NCBI RefSeq assembly: GCF_002079055.1
Contig: NC_047497.1
Coordinates: 568,501-632,500, forward strand
DNA: 64,000 nucleotides
DNA from: Saccharomyces paradoxus
Lineage: Eukaryota > Ascomycota > Saccharomycetes > Saccharomycetales > Saccharomycetaceae
Reading direction: 5' to 3'
Shown: piece by piece, positions 9,402 to 20,772 of the stretch
Position numbering within the stretch: position 1 is the first letter of the stretch
Layout of the letters: each line of letters starts with the position of its first letter
Program-made: the position numbers and the translations under genes
The notes under the pieces: generated by a model
Told to the model about the DNA's origin: nothing
Seen by the model: the letters and a program-made list of their open reading frames with translations, nothing else
Databases searched by the model: none

Positions 9402-10226
9402 ATGGTTGAGCCAAGTAATATTTTAAAAAGCGGGCTAGCGGAGAAAGCACTAAATGCTTTAATTTTACAATGTAAAGAGAACGCATCTTTACAAAATGAT
9501 AAAGACATACATATAATTATCAATATGGGTAAAAAAATGGGCATAAAAAGGGACAACATCCCCCGTATTATCCCATTAACAAAATGCAAGCTATTCAAAC
9601 CAAGGGATCTAAACATACTACTCATTACTAAGGATCCCTCTTCTTTGTATAGAGAGACTTTGACAAAAGACGAGCATACATCAGAATTATTCAAAGAAAT
9701 TATAAGTGTCAAGAACTTGAAGCGTAGATTCAGAGGGAGTAAATTGACCCAACTTTATAAGGATTTTGACTTGGTTATTGCTGATTACAGAGTTCACCAC
9801 CTACTTCCGGAGGTCCTTGGCAGCAGATTTTTTCACGGCAGTAAAAAATTACCATACATGATACGCATGTCCAAAGAAGTAAAATTGAAGCGTCAGCAAA
9901 TGACCGAAAAGTGCGATCCCATTTACGTGAGAGCACAACTGAGAAGTATATGTAAGAACACCTCGTATATTCCCAACGATGATAACTGCTTGAGCGTCAG
10001 GGTCGGTTATATTCAAAAACACTCCATACCAGAAATTTTACAAAACATCCAAGATACAGTGAATTTTCTCACCGATAGAAGTAAGAGACCGCAAGGCGGC
10101 GTCGTTAAAGGAGGAATAATATCTATATTCGTCAAGACCAGTAACAGTACTAGCTTGCCTATATACCAATTCTCAGAGGCCAAAGAAAACACTGAAAGTG
10201 AAAATCTGAGTGATATAAAATTGTAA
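9402..10226 (+). CDS. UTP30: Ribosome biogenesis protein of the L1 family
   Basis: 274 residues from the ATG at 9402 (MVEPSNILKSGLAEKAL). The protein has a ribosomal-protein-uL1-like fold, with the characteristic PRIIPLTKCKLFKPRDLNILLITKD segment at about 50-75 and a lysine-rich central part. In yeast Utp30 is a non-essential component of the 90S pre-ribosome / SSU processome, located in the nucleolus. The frame is open 11 codons upstream to a GTG, but the ATG gives the expected length. An RRPE-type promoter element lies about 115 bases upstream. Confidence 0.92.
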   Translation: MVEPSNILKSGLAEKALNALILQCKENASLQNDKDIHIIINMGKKMGIKRDNIPRIIPLTKCKLFKPRDLNILLITKDPSSLYRETLTKDEHTSELFKEIISVKNLKRRFRGSKLTQLYKDFDLVIADYRVHHLLPEVLGSRFFHGSKKLPYMIRMSKEVKLKRQQMTEKCDPIYVRAQLRSICKNTSYIPNDDNCLSVRVGYIQKHSIPEILQNIQDTVNFLTDRSKRPQGGVVKGGIISIFVKTSNSTSLPIYQFSEAKENTESENLSDIKL

Positions 10227-10562
10227 AATTGAAGCAACATCTTTTAAATAAGATATTTAAATACTCGCATTGAAAAAGCGTAATTTTGCCTGACTAACAA
10301 TATCATTATTAAAGTGTTTTAAACTTTAATTCCTTTCAAGAATTTGCAAGATTATTAAAATTTAGTAAGCGAAAAAAAAAAGGAAAAAAAAGGAACAGAC
10401 ACCCAATAAAAATAGAACAGACCCAATAAACCACTATTTCTCTGTCTGATGATATTCTTACTTTTTTATATCTCTTCAAGTGTGTGAAACTTTTACACGC
10501 AACGCTTTTTTAGCGTTCTTTCTAGACAATAGTTGATGCTTATTTAAAAGCGTAGGGGCTTT
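10227..10562. other. UTP30-KTR2 intergenic region
   Basis: 336-bp spacer with an A-rich tract (about 10372-10395) and a T-rich, TATA-like stretch (about 10460-10475). It is an ordinary tandem promoter region with no recognised RNA or specific factor site. Confidence 0.35.
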
Positions 10563-11840
10563 ATGCAAATCTGCAAGGTATTTCTTACTCAGTCTAAAAA
10601 ACTATTTTTTGTGGGTCTTCTACTTTGCTTGATAGCTCAAACATGTTGGCTTGCACTTGTACGTCATCAGAGGCAGTTGAGCCTAGATTCGTATTTTTTG
10701 GAGAGATCTCGAGAAGTTTCATCAAGATATGATTCTACGAGAAAGCGACATATGAACCAGATGCTGAAACTATCTAGCAACACATATAGTGACGAACCGC
10801 TGAACGAGAACAAAGATAGAGAAAATCGAAAAGAGAATGCTACATTGCTAATGCTTGTGCGTAATTGGGAACTTTCGGGGGCACTCCGTTCCATGAGATC
10901 ACTGGAAGATCGTTTTAATAAAGACTACCAGTATGACTGGACATTTCTTAACGATGTCCCCTTTGATGAAGAGTTCATCGAGGCCACCACTGCCATGGCT
11001 AGTGGTAAAACACAATACGCTTTAATCCCAGCGGAGGACTGGAACAGGCCATCTTGGATCAACGAAACTCTATTTGAGGAGGCTTTACAATTAATGGAGG
11101 AAAAAAATATCTTGTACGGTGGGTCAAAGTCATATAGAAATATGTGCCGCTTTAATTCCGGCTTTTTCTTTAGACAAAAGATATTAGATCAGTATGATTT
11201 CTATTTCAGAGTTGAGCCAGATGTGGAGTATTTTTGCGATTTTCCTTATGATCCATTTAGGGTGATGAGGCAAAATAATAAGAAATATGGCTTCGTGATA
11301 ACTATGTATGAATATGAAGATACAATTCCGAGCCTATGGGAAGCTGTAGAAGAATATTTGGAGGAGACAGAGTCGAAAGATGTTGACATGGAAAACAACG
11401 CTTTTGGATTCATTTCGAATTTCGATTTTATCGGTAAATCATTTGGTGTCATTGATAGTAACAGCGGCTATAATTTATGTCATTTTTGGACAAATTTTGA
11501 AATTGGTGATTTGAATTTTTTCAGAAGTGAGAAATACATCAGATTTTTCGAGTACTTGGATTCGAAGGGCGGTTTTTACTATGAAAGGTGGGGAGACGCA
11601 CCAGTTCATTCGATTGCTGTCTCACTCTTTTTGAAAAAAGACGAAATCATTCATTTTGATGAACTAGGCTATAAACATATGCCGTTTGGCACATGCCCAT
11701 CTGCATACTACTTGAGACTTCAACAAAGATGTCTCTGTGATAGTAATCACCCCGACAATATTGATCTCAATGTCATTAGCTGTTTAAGAAGATGGTGGAA
11801 GGACGGCAGCGGTAAATACTTCCTCAAGCATGATGCATAA
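10563..11840 (+). CDS. KTR2: Golgi alpha-1,2-mannosyltransferase, Kre2/Mnt1 family
   Basis: 425 residues. A type II Golgi enzyme: a short cytosolic tail, a single signal-anchor at about 14-33 (FFVGLLLCLIAQTCWLALV), a stem, and a GT15 catalytic domain from ~95. Family signatures include MCRFNSGFFF, the donor-site DVEYFCDFPYDPF and the nucleophile region NLCHFWTNFEIGDLNF, followed by YERWGDAPVHS. It transfers mannose from GDP-mannose to N-linked glycans (and perhaps O-linked ones) in the secretory pathway. Length equals the S. cerevisiae protein. snR42 lies just downstream on the opposite strand. Confidence 0.95.
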   Translation: MQICKVFLTQSKKLFFVGLLLCLIAQTCWLALVRHQRQLSLDSYFLERSREVSSRYDSTRKRHMNQMLKLSSNTYSDEPLNENKDRENRKENATLLMLVRNWELSGALRSMRSLEDRFNKDYQYDWTFLNDVPFDEEFIEATTAMASGKTQYALIPAEDWNRPSWINETLFEEALQLMEEKNILYGGSKSYRNMCRFNSGFFFRQKILDQYDFYFRVEPDVEYFCDFPYDPFRVMRQNNKKYGFVITMYEYEDTIPSLWEAVEEYLEETESKDVDMENNAFGFISNFDFIGKSFGVIDSNSGYNLCHFWTNFEIGDLNFFRSEKYIRFFEYLDSKGGFYYERWGDAPVHSIAVSLFLKKDEIIHFDELGYKHMPFGTCPSAYYLRLQQRCLCDSNHPDNIDLNVISCLRRWWKDGSGKYFLKHDA

Positions 11841-11901
11841 CGAGAAAAGCGTGAACTCGTATACTATACATATGTATATATAATAAAGTAACCACTAGGG
11901 A

Positions 11902-12252
11902 AGATGTTCCATACCTCAGGTCATCACCATTTCATGGGTCGCTTAACCGAAAACATCAGAAGCAACCTCTAACGGCGATGGTTTTAAAGATGGATTACCT
12001 CAATACCAATAGTTAGACTATTCGGAACCGAAGATTTATCTACGATACTCTTTATCCTTCTTCTATCTTCACCTGAAATAACTTATTAAAAATAAACTAA
12101 GCCAAAGAAAAGAAAAGAAAAATTTCAATAAAAGAAAGCCATTGTAACGGTTTTGGAAGTAAAAATAGGTTAAAGGTTCGTCAAAAGACAAACCTGGCTC
12201 CTATAAACCGCCGAACAATAGGCCCCCTAAAGCATCACAAATTTGTTATGCT
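11902..12252 (-). ncRNA. SNR42: H/ACA snoRNA snR42, guide for pseudouridine in 25S rRNA (5' end approximate)
   Basis: No ORF covers this interval. On the minus strand a complete 3' pseudouridylation hairpin can be built. The lower stem is UCCAU (11994-11990) with AUGGA (11912-11908). The left guide is UAAAAC (11986-11981). The upper stem is CAUCGCC (11980-11974) with GGUGAUG (11928-11922), 7 bp. The right guide is ACCUG (11921-11917). ACA (11907-11905) follows directly, then three 3' nucleotides. The guides pair with CAGGU and GUUUUA flanking the U of 25S position 2975, the known snR42 target, and the pocket lies 14 nt from ACA. A second hairpin, AGGTTTGTC-TTTT-GACGAACCT with an ATAGG/CCTAT stem, forms part of the 5' domain. 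The 5' end is placed from the known length of about 351 nt. The H box was not fixed. Confidence 0.85.
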
Positions 12253-12391
12253 TTTCTGAAGGGAAGTAATACACACACACTAAAAATTTTCGAACAGGAA
12301 ATTCTTTTGTTAGTAGTAACTGCTATAGCTTCTGGCTTTTATAGTCAAAATATTCCATGCGAGAAGAAAAAAGAAAAGTGCCAGCGAACTT

Positions 12392-12398
12392 CGGGTAA
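12392..12398 (+). promoter_or_regulatory. Reb1-type site (CGGGTAA) upstream of TFA2
   Basis: Exact Reb1 core about 150 bases before the TFA2 ATG and about 140 bases from the inferred snR42 5' end. It could serve as a nucleosome-free-region organiser for both divergent units. Binding is inferred. Confidence 0.5.
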
Positions 12399-12545
12399 GA
12401 AGTTTACTTATGAATCAGGGCAAAAGAACTAATAAGAAGTGGACTAAATACAGAAATAATATGCTCTGCAGACACAAAACAGTCATATACGAACCTCTTT
12501 TACACCAGACAGTACGTGCGATTTGGAAAATACTGAGTGTTTGCG

Positions 12546-13532
12546 ATGAGTAAAAACAGAGATCCTCTGCTGGCTAATCTGAACGCCTTCAAAAGCAAAG
12601 TGAAGTCTGCCCCAGTAATCGCACCCGCTAAAGTTGGACAGAAGAAGACTAACGACACAGTTATTACCATAGATGGAAACACTAGGAAGAGAACAGCTTC
12701 CGAACGTGCGCAAGAGAACGGTTTGAAATCTGCGAAGAATCCTGTATTAGCGGATATCAAGAAAGAAGCTGGAAGTAATAGCTCTAATGCCATTACGCTA
12801 GATGACGATGACGATGACGAAGATTTTGGTAGCTCTCCTTCAAAGAAAGTGAGGCCCGGTTCTATTGCTGCTGCTGCTTTACAGGCCAATCAAACAGATA
12901 TTTCCAAGAGTCATGATTCTTCAAAGTTACTTTGGGCCACGGAATACATTCAAAAGAAAGGTAAGCCCGTGTTGGTCAGTGAATTATTGGACTACTTGTC
13001 GATGAAGAAAGATGACAAGGTTATTGAACTTTTAAAGAAATTGGATAGGATTGAATTTGACCCCAAAAAAGGAACTTTCAAGTACCTTTCCACTTACGAT
13101 GTTCATTCCCCTTCGGAACTTCTGAAGTTGTTACGTTCACAAGTAACGTTCAAAGGTATATCCTGCAAAGACTTGAAAGATGGTTGGCCGCAATGTGATG
13201 AAACGATTAACCAACTAGAGGAAGACAGCAAGATCTTAGTGTTAAGGACTAAAAAGGATAAGACTCCAAGATACGTTTGGTATAATAGCGGTGGTAATTT
13301 GAAATGTATCGACGAGGAGTTTGTTAAAATGTGGGAAAATGTACAATTACCGCAGTTTGCAGAATTACCAAGAAAGCTGCAAGATTTAGGTTTAAAACCT
13401 GCTAGTGTCGATCCTGCAACTATCAAAAGACAAACAAAGAGAGTTGAAGTTAAGAAGAAGAGACAAAGAAAGGGTAAGATTACTAACACTCATATGACTG
13501 GTATCTTAAAAGATTATTCCCACAGGGTATGA
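12546..13532 (+). CDS. TFA2: TFIIE small (beta) subunit
   Basis: 328 residues from the ATG at 12546 (MSKNRDPLLANLNAFKSKV); the frame is open three codons upstream only to a GTG. The N-terminus is charged and low complexity with an acidic DDDDDDEDFGSS patch at about 92-103. It is followed by tandem winged-helix domains (about 125-270) and a basic C-terminal tail rich in Lys/Arg. TFIIE-beta with Tfa1 recruits TFIIH to the RNA polymerase II pre-initiation complex and stabilises the open promoter. It converges with LAS1; 137 bases separate the stops. Length equals the S. cerevisiae protein. Confidence 0.95.
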   Translation: MSKNRDPLLANLNAFKSKVKSAPVIAPAKVGQKKTNDTVITIDGNTRKRTASERAQENGLKSAKNPVLADIKKEAGSNSSNAITLDDDDDDEDFGSSPSKKVRPGSIAAAALQANQTDISKSHDSSKLLWATEYIQKKGKPVLVSELLDYLSMKKDDKVIELLKKLDRIEFDPKKGTFKYLSTYDVHSPSELLKLLRSQVTFKGISCKDLKDGWPQCDETINQLEEDSKILVLRTKKDKTPRYVWYNSGGNLKCIDEEFVKMWENVQLPQFAELPRKLQDLGLKPASVDPATIKRQTKRVEVKKKRQRKGKITNTHMTGILKDYSHRV

Positions 13533-13669
13533 GTTTGCTCTGGTTAAATCATTTTCGTTTGCATATTAGATTAAAGAGACCATGATTTTATATACATATG
13601 CATGTTAAGGTGCAGCATACAATCAGCTTTATAGTCTACTACGTATTTATAAAGAGCATTGAACACAGG

Positions 13670-15175
13670 TTACAAGACACCGAAGGGTTTAGACTCCCAA
13701 TTTTGTGCCCTTGACCAATTTTTTATAAGCGTATCTTCGTCCTCCTCTTCCTTATTTTTTTTACTCACTCTACCGGAACTGCTCATTCTCCGTTTCAAAG
13801 ACGCCAAATCGCCTAGTATATCATTGGTATCAGCCTTCAAAGTGGGACTGGCTTCCTTCCCCATTGGAAGGGGATCTTTCTCTGCAGGAATAAGATCATA
13901 AAGCTTTATTTCACCTTCATTAAACCTCAGTGATAAATTTTCTATGTTTTCCTTCAGTTTCGTCTCGATTTCCATTGTGCTATCAACTTGTCTCTTGCGT
14001 TTTTTGTTTCTCCATGAATTCCCCCCAACCTTTTCAGTCTCTAGTTTAGCTAGCATAGATTGGCAAAAATATAATATCAGGTATGACGCATTTTCATCGA
14101 TGAGTTTCTCCCAATTTTGCCACTTGTTTTTAACGTTTTTGTTGTTAAGATTATTTATTAAAACATCTAGCAGTCTTTTCTGCAGTTCTTTCCAGACGTT
14201 AAATTTCTTTTTCAAGGTTGTTGTTGTGTTGCTACCCTCTTGTTGGGTTCTGTAATTCCTAGCTACCCACTCAAGTATCTTCCAGTCAAAATTGTTCAAA
14301 TTGAGCATTAACACTTTGAGCAAAAGGGGGTCATAATTGCTGAAAAATTTCTCGAGGAATGCATTGTGATAAATGGATAATTTCCAAAGTTCTTGCCATT
14401 GACCCAAATTTTCTCTGATCATAGTTTCTGATGAACATGCGTGTGATCCCTTTTTTTTTCCAGCATCGTAATTCACCAAATCATCCCCAGAAAAGTTACT
14501 ACTTGTGATTAAACTATCGCTTGCATTCTCCCACACCCACTTGTGTTCTAGAAACTCATTTCTAAGTCGCTTCCACTTATCAAGTGTTTTAGTTAGTGAC
14601 TCCATATACCTCTCCAGTTTGTCATTTCTTCCGTACCCGTAGCCAGTATCGTTATCATCTGAATCATCCTTGTCATCTTCTAATTCCTCATCATTCCAGT
14701 AGTGGTTATATAGCCAAGACAGCGCTTCATTGGCAGCCCAACGAAGCATTTCTAATCCAGGCAAATCTCTCTCATGCGTACCCCAGTGTCTCAAGTCCAC
14801 AAACCAGGACGGTAGTCCAACCTTGGCAGCTAATGTGTGTAGGGGAATAGCAAATTGAGACTGTTGCGTTGGATCCAATAAACCATTGACAAACCGAATC
14901 AAAGCCATTACATACGATAACCGGATAGGAACAGAATCCTGATGCACTCTCGAACACGTTTCTTTTTCGTCTAGCAGTACAGCACATGTTATTTGCGCCG
15001 TAGAGTCCACTACATGAGGTAAATATTGTGAACCTTTAAGACGGTAGCTCTGTACTCTTTGGACAGCGCGCTGTCGCTTATCTTCCATAGTGCCTTTGCT
15101 TCTTGGGTAAAACCAAACTTTTAGTTCCTCTAGTTCAGCATAATCTCTCCATGGAACAATTCGTGGCGGTATCAT
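13670..15175 (-). CDS. LAS1: HEPN endoribonuclease for ITS2 pre-rRNA cleavage
   Basis: 501 residues. Las1 with the polynucleotide kinase Grc3 cuts ITS2 at site C2 during 60S maturation. The N-terminal HEPN domain carries the catalytic RHxxxH in RHWGTH (Arg129, His134), positions identical to the characterised enzyme. It is followed by an acidic linker (EELEDDKDDSDDND, about 165-178) and a helical C-terminal half containing basic motifs and the C-terminal segment NWSRAQNWESKPFGVL, the region that contacts Grc3. The gene is divergent from OAF3, with a perfect PAC motif between them fitting ribosome-biogenesis control. It is one residue shorter than the S. cerevisiae protein as I remember it. 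Confidence 0.95.
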   Translation of the reverse strand: MIPPRIVPWRDYAELEELKVWFYPRSKGTMEDKRQRAVQRVQSYRLKGSQYLPHVVDSTAQITCAVLLDEKETCSRVHQDSVPIRLSYVMALIRFVNGLLDPTQQSQFAIPLHTLAAKVGLPSWFVDLRHWGTHERDLPGLEMLRWAANEALSWLYNHYWNDEELEDDKDDSDDNDTGYGYGRNDKLERYMESLTKTLDKWKRLRNEFLEHKWVWENASDSLITSSNFSGDDLVNYDAGKKKGSHACSSETMIRENLGQWQELWKLSIYHNAFLEKFFSNYDPLLLKVLMLNLNNFDWKILEWVARNYRTQQEGSNTTTTLKKKFNVWKELQKRLLDVLINNLNNKNVKNKWQNWEKLIDENASYLILYFCQSMLAKLETEKVGGNSWRNKKRKRQVDSTMEIETKLKENIENLSLRFNEGEIKLYDLIPAEKDPLPMGKEASPTLKADTNDILGDLASLKRRMSSSGRVSKKNKEEEDEDTLIKNWSRAQNWESKPFGVL

Positions 15176-15268
15176 TAGGTCTCCCTAAATAGCTCTTTTT
15201 GCTCTGTTTTCTAGGACCGCCTTTTGCCAATTTATGCATATTCCAGTGTTTTTTTCTCTTTAGCGATT

Positions 15269-15278
15269 GCGATGAGCT
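15269..15278 (+). promoter_or_regulatory. PAC element in the LAS1/OAF3 divergent promoter
   Basis: GCGATGAGCT is a perfect PAC (Dot6/Tod6) element, 94 bases before the LAS1 ATG. PAC marks rRNA-processing genes, so it most likely serves LAS1 and not OAF3. Confidence 0.7.
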
Positions 15279-15295
15279 TATTAACTCTGTACATT

Positions 15296-15302
15296 CGGGT
15301 AA
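15296..15302 (+). promoter_or_regulatory. Reb1-type site in the LAS1/OAF3 promoter
   Basis: CGGGTAA core, 18 bases from the PAC element, in the middle of the 250-bp divergent promoter. Role inferred. Confidence 0.5.
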
Positions 15303-15425
15303 TTTTTTGGTGTAACAATAAGTCACGAATTTATCATCACGATCTTGCATTGTCATAAGTCTATGACTTAGAGAATGGCATTTTCAACCGATTGCTACCA
15401 GACTTAGTTGACGGCTAATCTCAGA

Positions 15426-18023
15426 ATGGGATATGAATCCCAAGTGAGGGCAAAAAAACGACATAGAATTACTGTGGTATGCACTAATTGCAAAAAAAGG
15501 AAAAGTAAATGCGATCGAACAAAACCATGTGGAACATGCGTACGACTGGGAGATATGGACAGCTGTGTCTATTTCACTGATAGCTCTGGACAACCAGAAA
15601 CCAGTTCCACTTTGAATGATATTGAGCCTCTGAGGAAACAAACAAGCCCTCTGGAACGAATAAGTCCAGGGTTCACTAAGAAAAGAAGATCCTCACCGCC
15701 AAGGCAAAATGAAGGTTACTGGCAAAGAGCACAGGAACTCGGAAGGCGATCATCAGGGTATTATCTACCGGTTTATGAAGAAACTCCATTTTTTATTGAC
15801 CTAGTCCCTAATGGGTTTTATTTAGAAACCAAGAGATCTGCTGATAATTTATTTGGTCTCTTCACGGATAGAGCAATTGAAAACCGTGATCCTTATCTGC
15901 AAGCAATGGTAACATTTAGAAGTATCGCAATCAAAAAAATGATGGGTAAATTAGGAAACAATGGCAATAATGTGAAAAACGGAAGCTTGCCTAAATCTTT
16001 TGAGGCTTTATCCACTTTCGATGCTGATGACGAACTTCATAATAGCAATGATATTCTTGATAAGGGCAATAACTTCCGCATGCATCAGACGATCCACAAG
16101 TCGTTGTTTAATAAATTTGCCCAATACAGAGAAAATAATGCCACAAAATTTAGCGATAACTCTGAAGCTATTTCAGCAAAGGACTATTTGCCCCCTTTGA
16201 AAATATTAGAAAGAGAGGTTTTGGTCCTTTTTGAAGAAAAAATTTACAACATGATACCGATTTTTGATATGAAAATTCTGCGTCATGAAATAACGGTTTT
16301 TTATGAAAACGTAGTTGATAAAGGGAAGCCAATTTCAATAAAGAATTACGATCATATGGTTTTCTGCATAATTTTGTTGATCATTAAAATATGCCGGCTT
16401 TCTGTCCAGTTTTCGAAACTAACGCCATATATATACCCGGTCCTCCAAGAAATTGATACATCCAAGTTTTTAGCTCTTGTTAAACACTATTTGTTTGAAA
16501 CGAAGGTTCTCAGAAAATGTAACCTGTTACAATTGCAATGTTTAATATTACTAAGGTTCTTACACTGGTGTGCTCCTGAAGATGGCGATGGAGCTGAGAC
16601 TCAATATTGTCAAGTATTAATGGGAACAATAATATCATCGTGTAAAGAAATGGGCATTAATTGGTATTGCTTTTCTCATCCCGAAAAATATTCATTTAAA
16701 ATAAACCGATGTACAAGACCCTCGTACGATATAATGAAACCTAGTGATTATATATCAGTTTTCAGAAAGATATGGAGCTACGTTCTATTTTGGGACAGGA
16801 AGATGTGTTTTATCAGTGGTGAAGAATGTCAAATTGGGAAAACCTTGCAGTGTCATTTCAAAGAAGAAGTATATTCAGCCACATCGTACATGCGAATGTT
16901 ACCACTGGATAGCCTGATGAAAAAGATAAACGATACGCTGAACGATGACCCAGGAAATGTAGATTTGAACTTATTACGCCTACTAATAAGCGATTTGAAA
17001 AGAAACTTTCACATTCTAAAAAACTTGTCAAGAGATCAGAAAGAAACAAGGGGCCATTTTAATTTTGAAATGGAATGGATTATTGATTTATTCTCATTGA
17101 GTTTATTGCACGGAGAAATGATCTTTTATGAATATGACTGCAATATTACAGAATTTTACAAGAGTTTCCAAGATTTGTGGGATATGATCATTCATATTTC
17201 ACAGAAGTGCCATGATTACTTTTTTAACAGTGATGCCTTAGAGGTAGATTCATTGGCCAAGTTTTATACTAATCGAATTGTGGAAATTGTTGCCAACAAA
17301 GTTTTGGTCATTGTTCCGGCATTCATTCTGAGGGCAGACCGCATCAAAACAATTCAGTATGCTGACAAAAAGAAGATGGTGGAATTTCTTTATGGAGTCT
17401 CTTCTGTGTATTTTAACGAATTTGGCTTTGAGTACTATCGTTGTTTCAGAAAAATGTTCACAGCCAAAATAACCTACAAGATTTTGAATCGCTCATGTGA
17501 AAAAGATGCATGGAGAATCATCCTAAAATTTTTGCTGAACGAATTAGCACTAGAAGACAACGGTGACAGTTGTATGGATTACAAAGATATGAGATTAAAG
17601 GACATTTGTACAATGATATTGGAATTTCAGGAGACAGTACAAAAATATGATGGATATAGGCCAGATATTCTAAGTATATGGAACAACGAGTTTTATCCCA
17701 TAGGTAAATACAACGATGATATGACGGGTTTTAATTTTCAGATGCGTATAAAAGAAATGCAGGAGTTCTTGGATATAGAAAAATATTCGGACAAGTTTAA
17801 TATTTTTTCATCCTTCTATGACCACGCCAGTTCACAATTAGCCAAACATACGGAAGCAGATACCAATGTTAGCATCGGCAATGAACAAGTAGCTGAAACT
17901 CCGCAAAAGGAACCAGTGCATCAACCTGTAGCACCGGCTTTGCCTGTCAATGATTTAATTGTCTCTGAGTTTGACGTGATTAAAGATATTTTTGATCCTG
18001 TGGATTTCGTATCGTTTTTTTAA
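15426..18023 (+). CDS. OAF3: Zn2Cys6 transcription factor, oleate-response regulator
   Basis: 865 residues from the ATG at 15426 (MGYESQVRAKKRHRI). A fungal binuclear zinc cluster has Cys at 19, 22, 29, 35, 38 and 47 (CX2CX6CX5CX2CX8C), preceded by a basic stretch. The middle holds a fungal-specific transcription factor region with hydrophobic helices (about 240-420). The end is acidic and hydrophobic (SEFDVIKDIFDPVDFVSFF), resembling an activation segment. In yeast Oaf3 acts mainly as a negative regulator within the Oaf1/Pip2/Adr1 oleate network. The frame is open six codons upstream to a TTG, which is not used here. From memory it is two residues longer than the reference. Confidence 0.93.
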   Translation: MGYESQVRAKKRHRITVVCTNCKKRKSKCDRTKPCGTCVRLGDMDSCVYFTDSSGQPETSSTLNDIEPLRKQTSPLERISPGFTKKRRSSPPRQNEGYWQRAQELGRRSSGYYLPVYEETPFFIDLVPNGFYLETKRSADNLFGLFTDRAIENRDPYLQAMVTFRSIAIKKMMGKLGNNGNNVKNGSLPKSFEALSTFDADDELHNSNDILDKGNNFRMHQTIHKSLFNKFAQYRENNATKFSDNSEAISAKDYLPPLKILEREVLVLFEEKIYNMIPIFDMKILRHEITVFYENVVDKGKPISIKNYDHMVFCIILLIIKICRLSVQFSKLTPYIYPVLQEIDTSKFLALVKHYLFETKVLRKCNLLQLQCLILLRFLHWCAPEDGDGAETQYCQVLMGTIISSCKEMGINWYCFSHPEKYSFKINRCTRPSYDIMKPSDYISVFRKIWSYVLFWDRKMCFISGEECQIGKTLQCHFKEEVYSATSYMRMLPLDSLMKKINDTLNDDPGNVDLNLLRLLISDLKRNFHILKNLSRDQKETRGHFNFEMEWIIDLFSLSLLHGEMIFYEYDCNITEFYKSFQDLWDMIIHISQKCHDYFFNSDALEVDSLAKFYTNRIVEIVANKVLVIVPAFILRADRIKTIQYADKKKMVEFLYGVSSVYFNEFGFEYYRCFRKMFTAKITYKILNRSCEKDAWRIILKFLLNELALEDNGDSCMDYKDMRLKDICTMILEFQETVQKYDGYRPDILSIWNNEFYPIGKYNDDMTGFNFQMRIKEMQEFLDIEKYSDKFNIFSSFYDHASSQLAKHTEADTNVSIGNEQVAETPQKEPVHQPVAPALPVNDLIVSEFDVIKDIFDPVDFVSFF

Positions 18024-18176
18024 AGTCAGATATAAGAGGAACATCGAATAATATTCAAACCTTTCCCTTCCTTCTTATTTCATTTCGACTTATTTAGTTG
18101 TGTTATATATGGTACTACTTTATTCATATATGTATATATACAGAGTTAAAGAAGAAAGAGAAGATCACACGTCCAA

Positions 18177-18770
18177 TCACAAAAATTCCTTAGCTTTCTT
18201 GGCGTAAGCGTGACAATCCCTTAACCATTGCTTGTATTCCTTTAGAGAGCCTATCTTCTCACCGTAATAATCTGGAACAGGATTACTGAAACTTTGAGAA
18301 GAGGCATCGACCCTGTTATTAATGATATGTTTTAAAAAATCTTTATTCTTGTTGTTGAATTGTGCCAATTGTTGGTTATGGGAAAGCTTGAAAACTTGCG
18401 AACCAACTATGGGACCCAATAGGTAACCTAGTGCACCAGAGGCTATTATCCCAGCAGAAATGACAGTTAATGGGTCGAATCCGAAAAGCATTTGAGTCGG
18501 GTCTATTTCCATCGTAGAAAGATAAGCCCATGAAACGTTACACCCCAAGAGAGCGGTAAACAGTGAAGAGCCAACATTGATTCTACGCTGTTGTTTTCTT
18601 AACTTGAAAAAATCAGACCATGTCAAGTTGGTGGAGTCTTGAAGGGATGCAGGCTGAGAATATGATCTTAAGGGTAATGCTGTGGTAGTCGAGCGCAACG
18701 CGGCAGCAGTGACAGATGGTTGACGGGCTAAAAGTCTTTGTGATGACAATCTAATGGCACTGGTAAACAT
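18177..18770 (-). CDS. PAM17: Presequence translocase-associated motor subunit
   Basis: 197 residues. An Arg/Ser/Leu-rich N-terminus without acidic residues (to ~45) is a mitochondrial presequence. Two hydrophobic segments follow at about 68-85 and 98-120 (VISAGIIASGALGYLLGPIVG), so the protein spans the inner membrane twice. Pam17 binds Tim23 and organises the Pam16-Pam18 import motor that pulls preproteins into the matrix with Ssc1. It converges with OAF3, leaving 153 bases between the stops. The length equals that of the known protein. Confidence 0.94.
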   Translation of the reverse strand: MFTSAIRLSSQRLLARQPSVTAAALRSTTTALPLRSYSQPASLQDSTNLTWSDFFKLRKQQRRINVGSSLFTALLGCNVSWAYLSTMEIDPTQMLFGFDPLTVISAGIIASGALGYLLGPIVGSQVFKLSHNQQLAQFNNKNKDFLKHIINNRVDASSQSFSNPVPDYYGEKIGSLKEYKQWLRDCHAYAKKAKEFL

Positions 18771-18989
18771 TTTGAAGAGGCAGACAATGTTTGCTGGCTA
18801 TTCTTGCTATTCCCCCAGAACACAATTTCCCTTGTAGTGTGTTATACTACAGCTTTCCATTTTTTTTTAGACGTATTGTATTAACGTATTAGATGATATT
18901 CAAAACAAAGCACAAGCTTAAACAATAATAAATAAAATAAATAGATAAATAGTACGGGATACAACCAATAAATAGTTTTCCTCAGCGGC

Positions 18990-20772
<1,783 letters not shown>

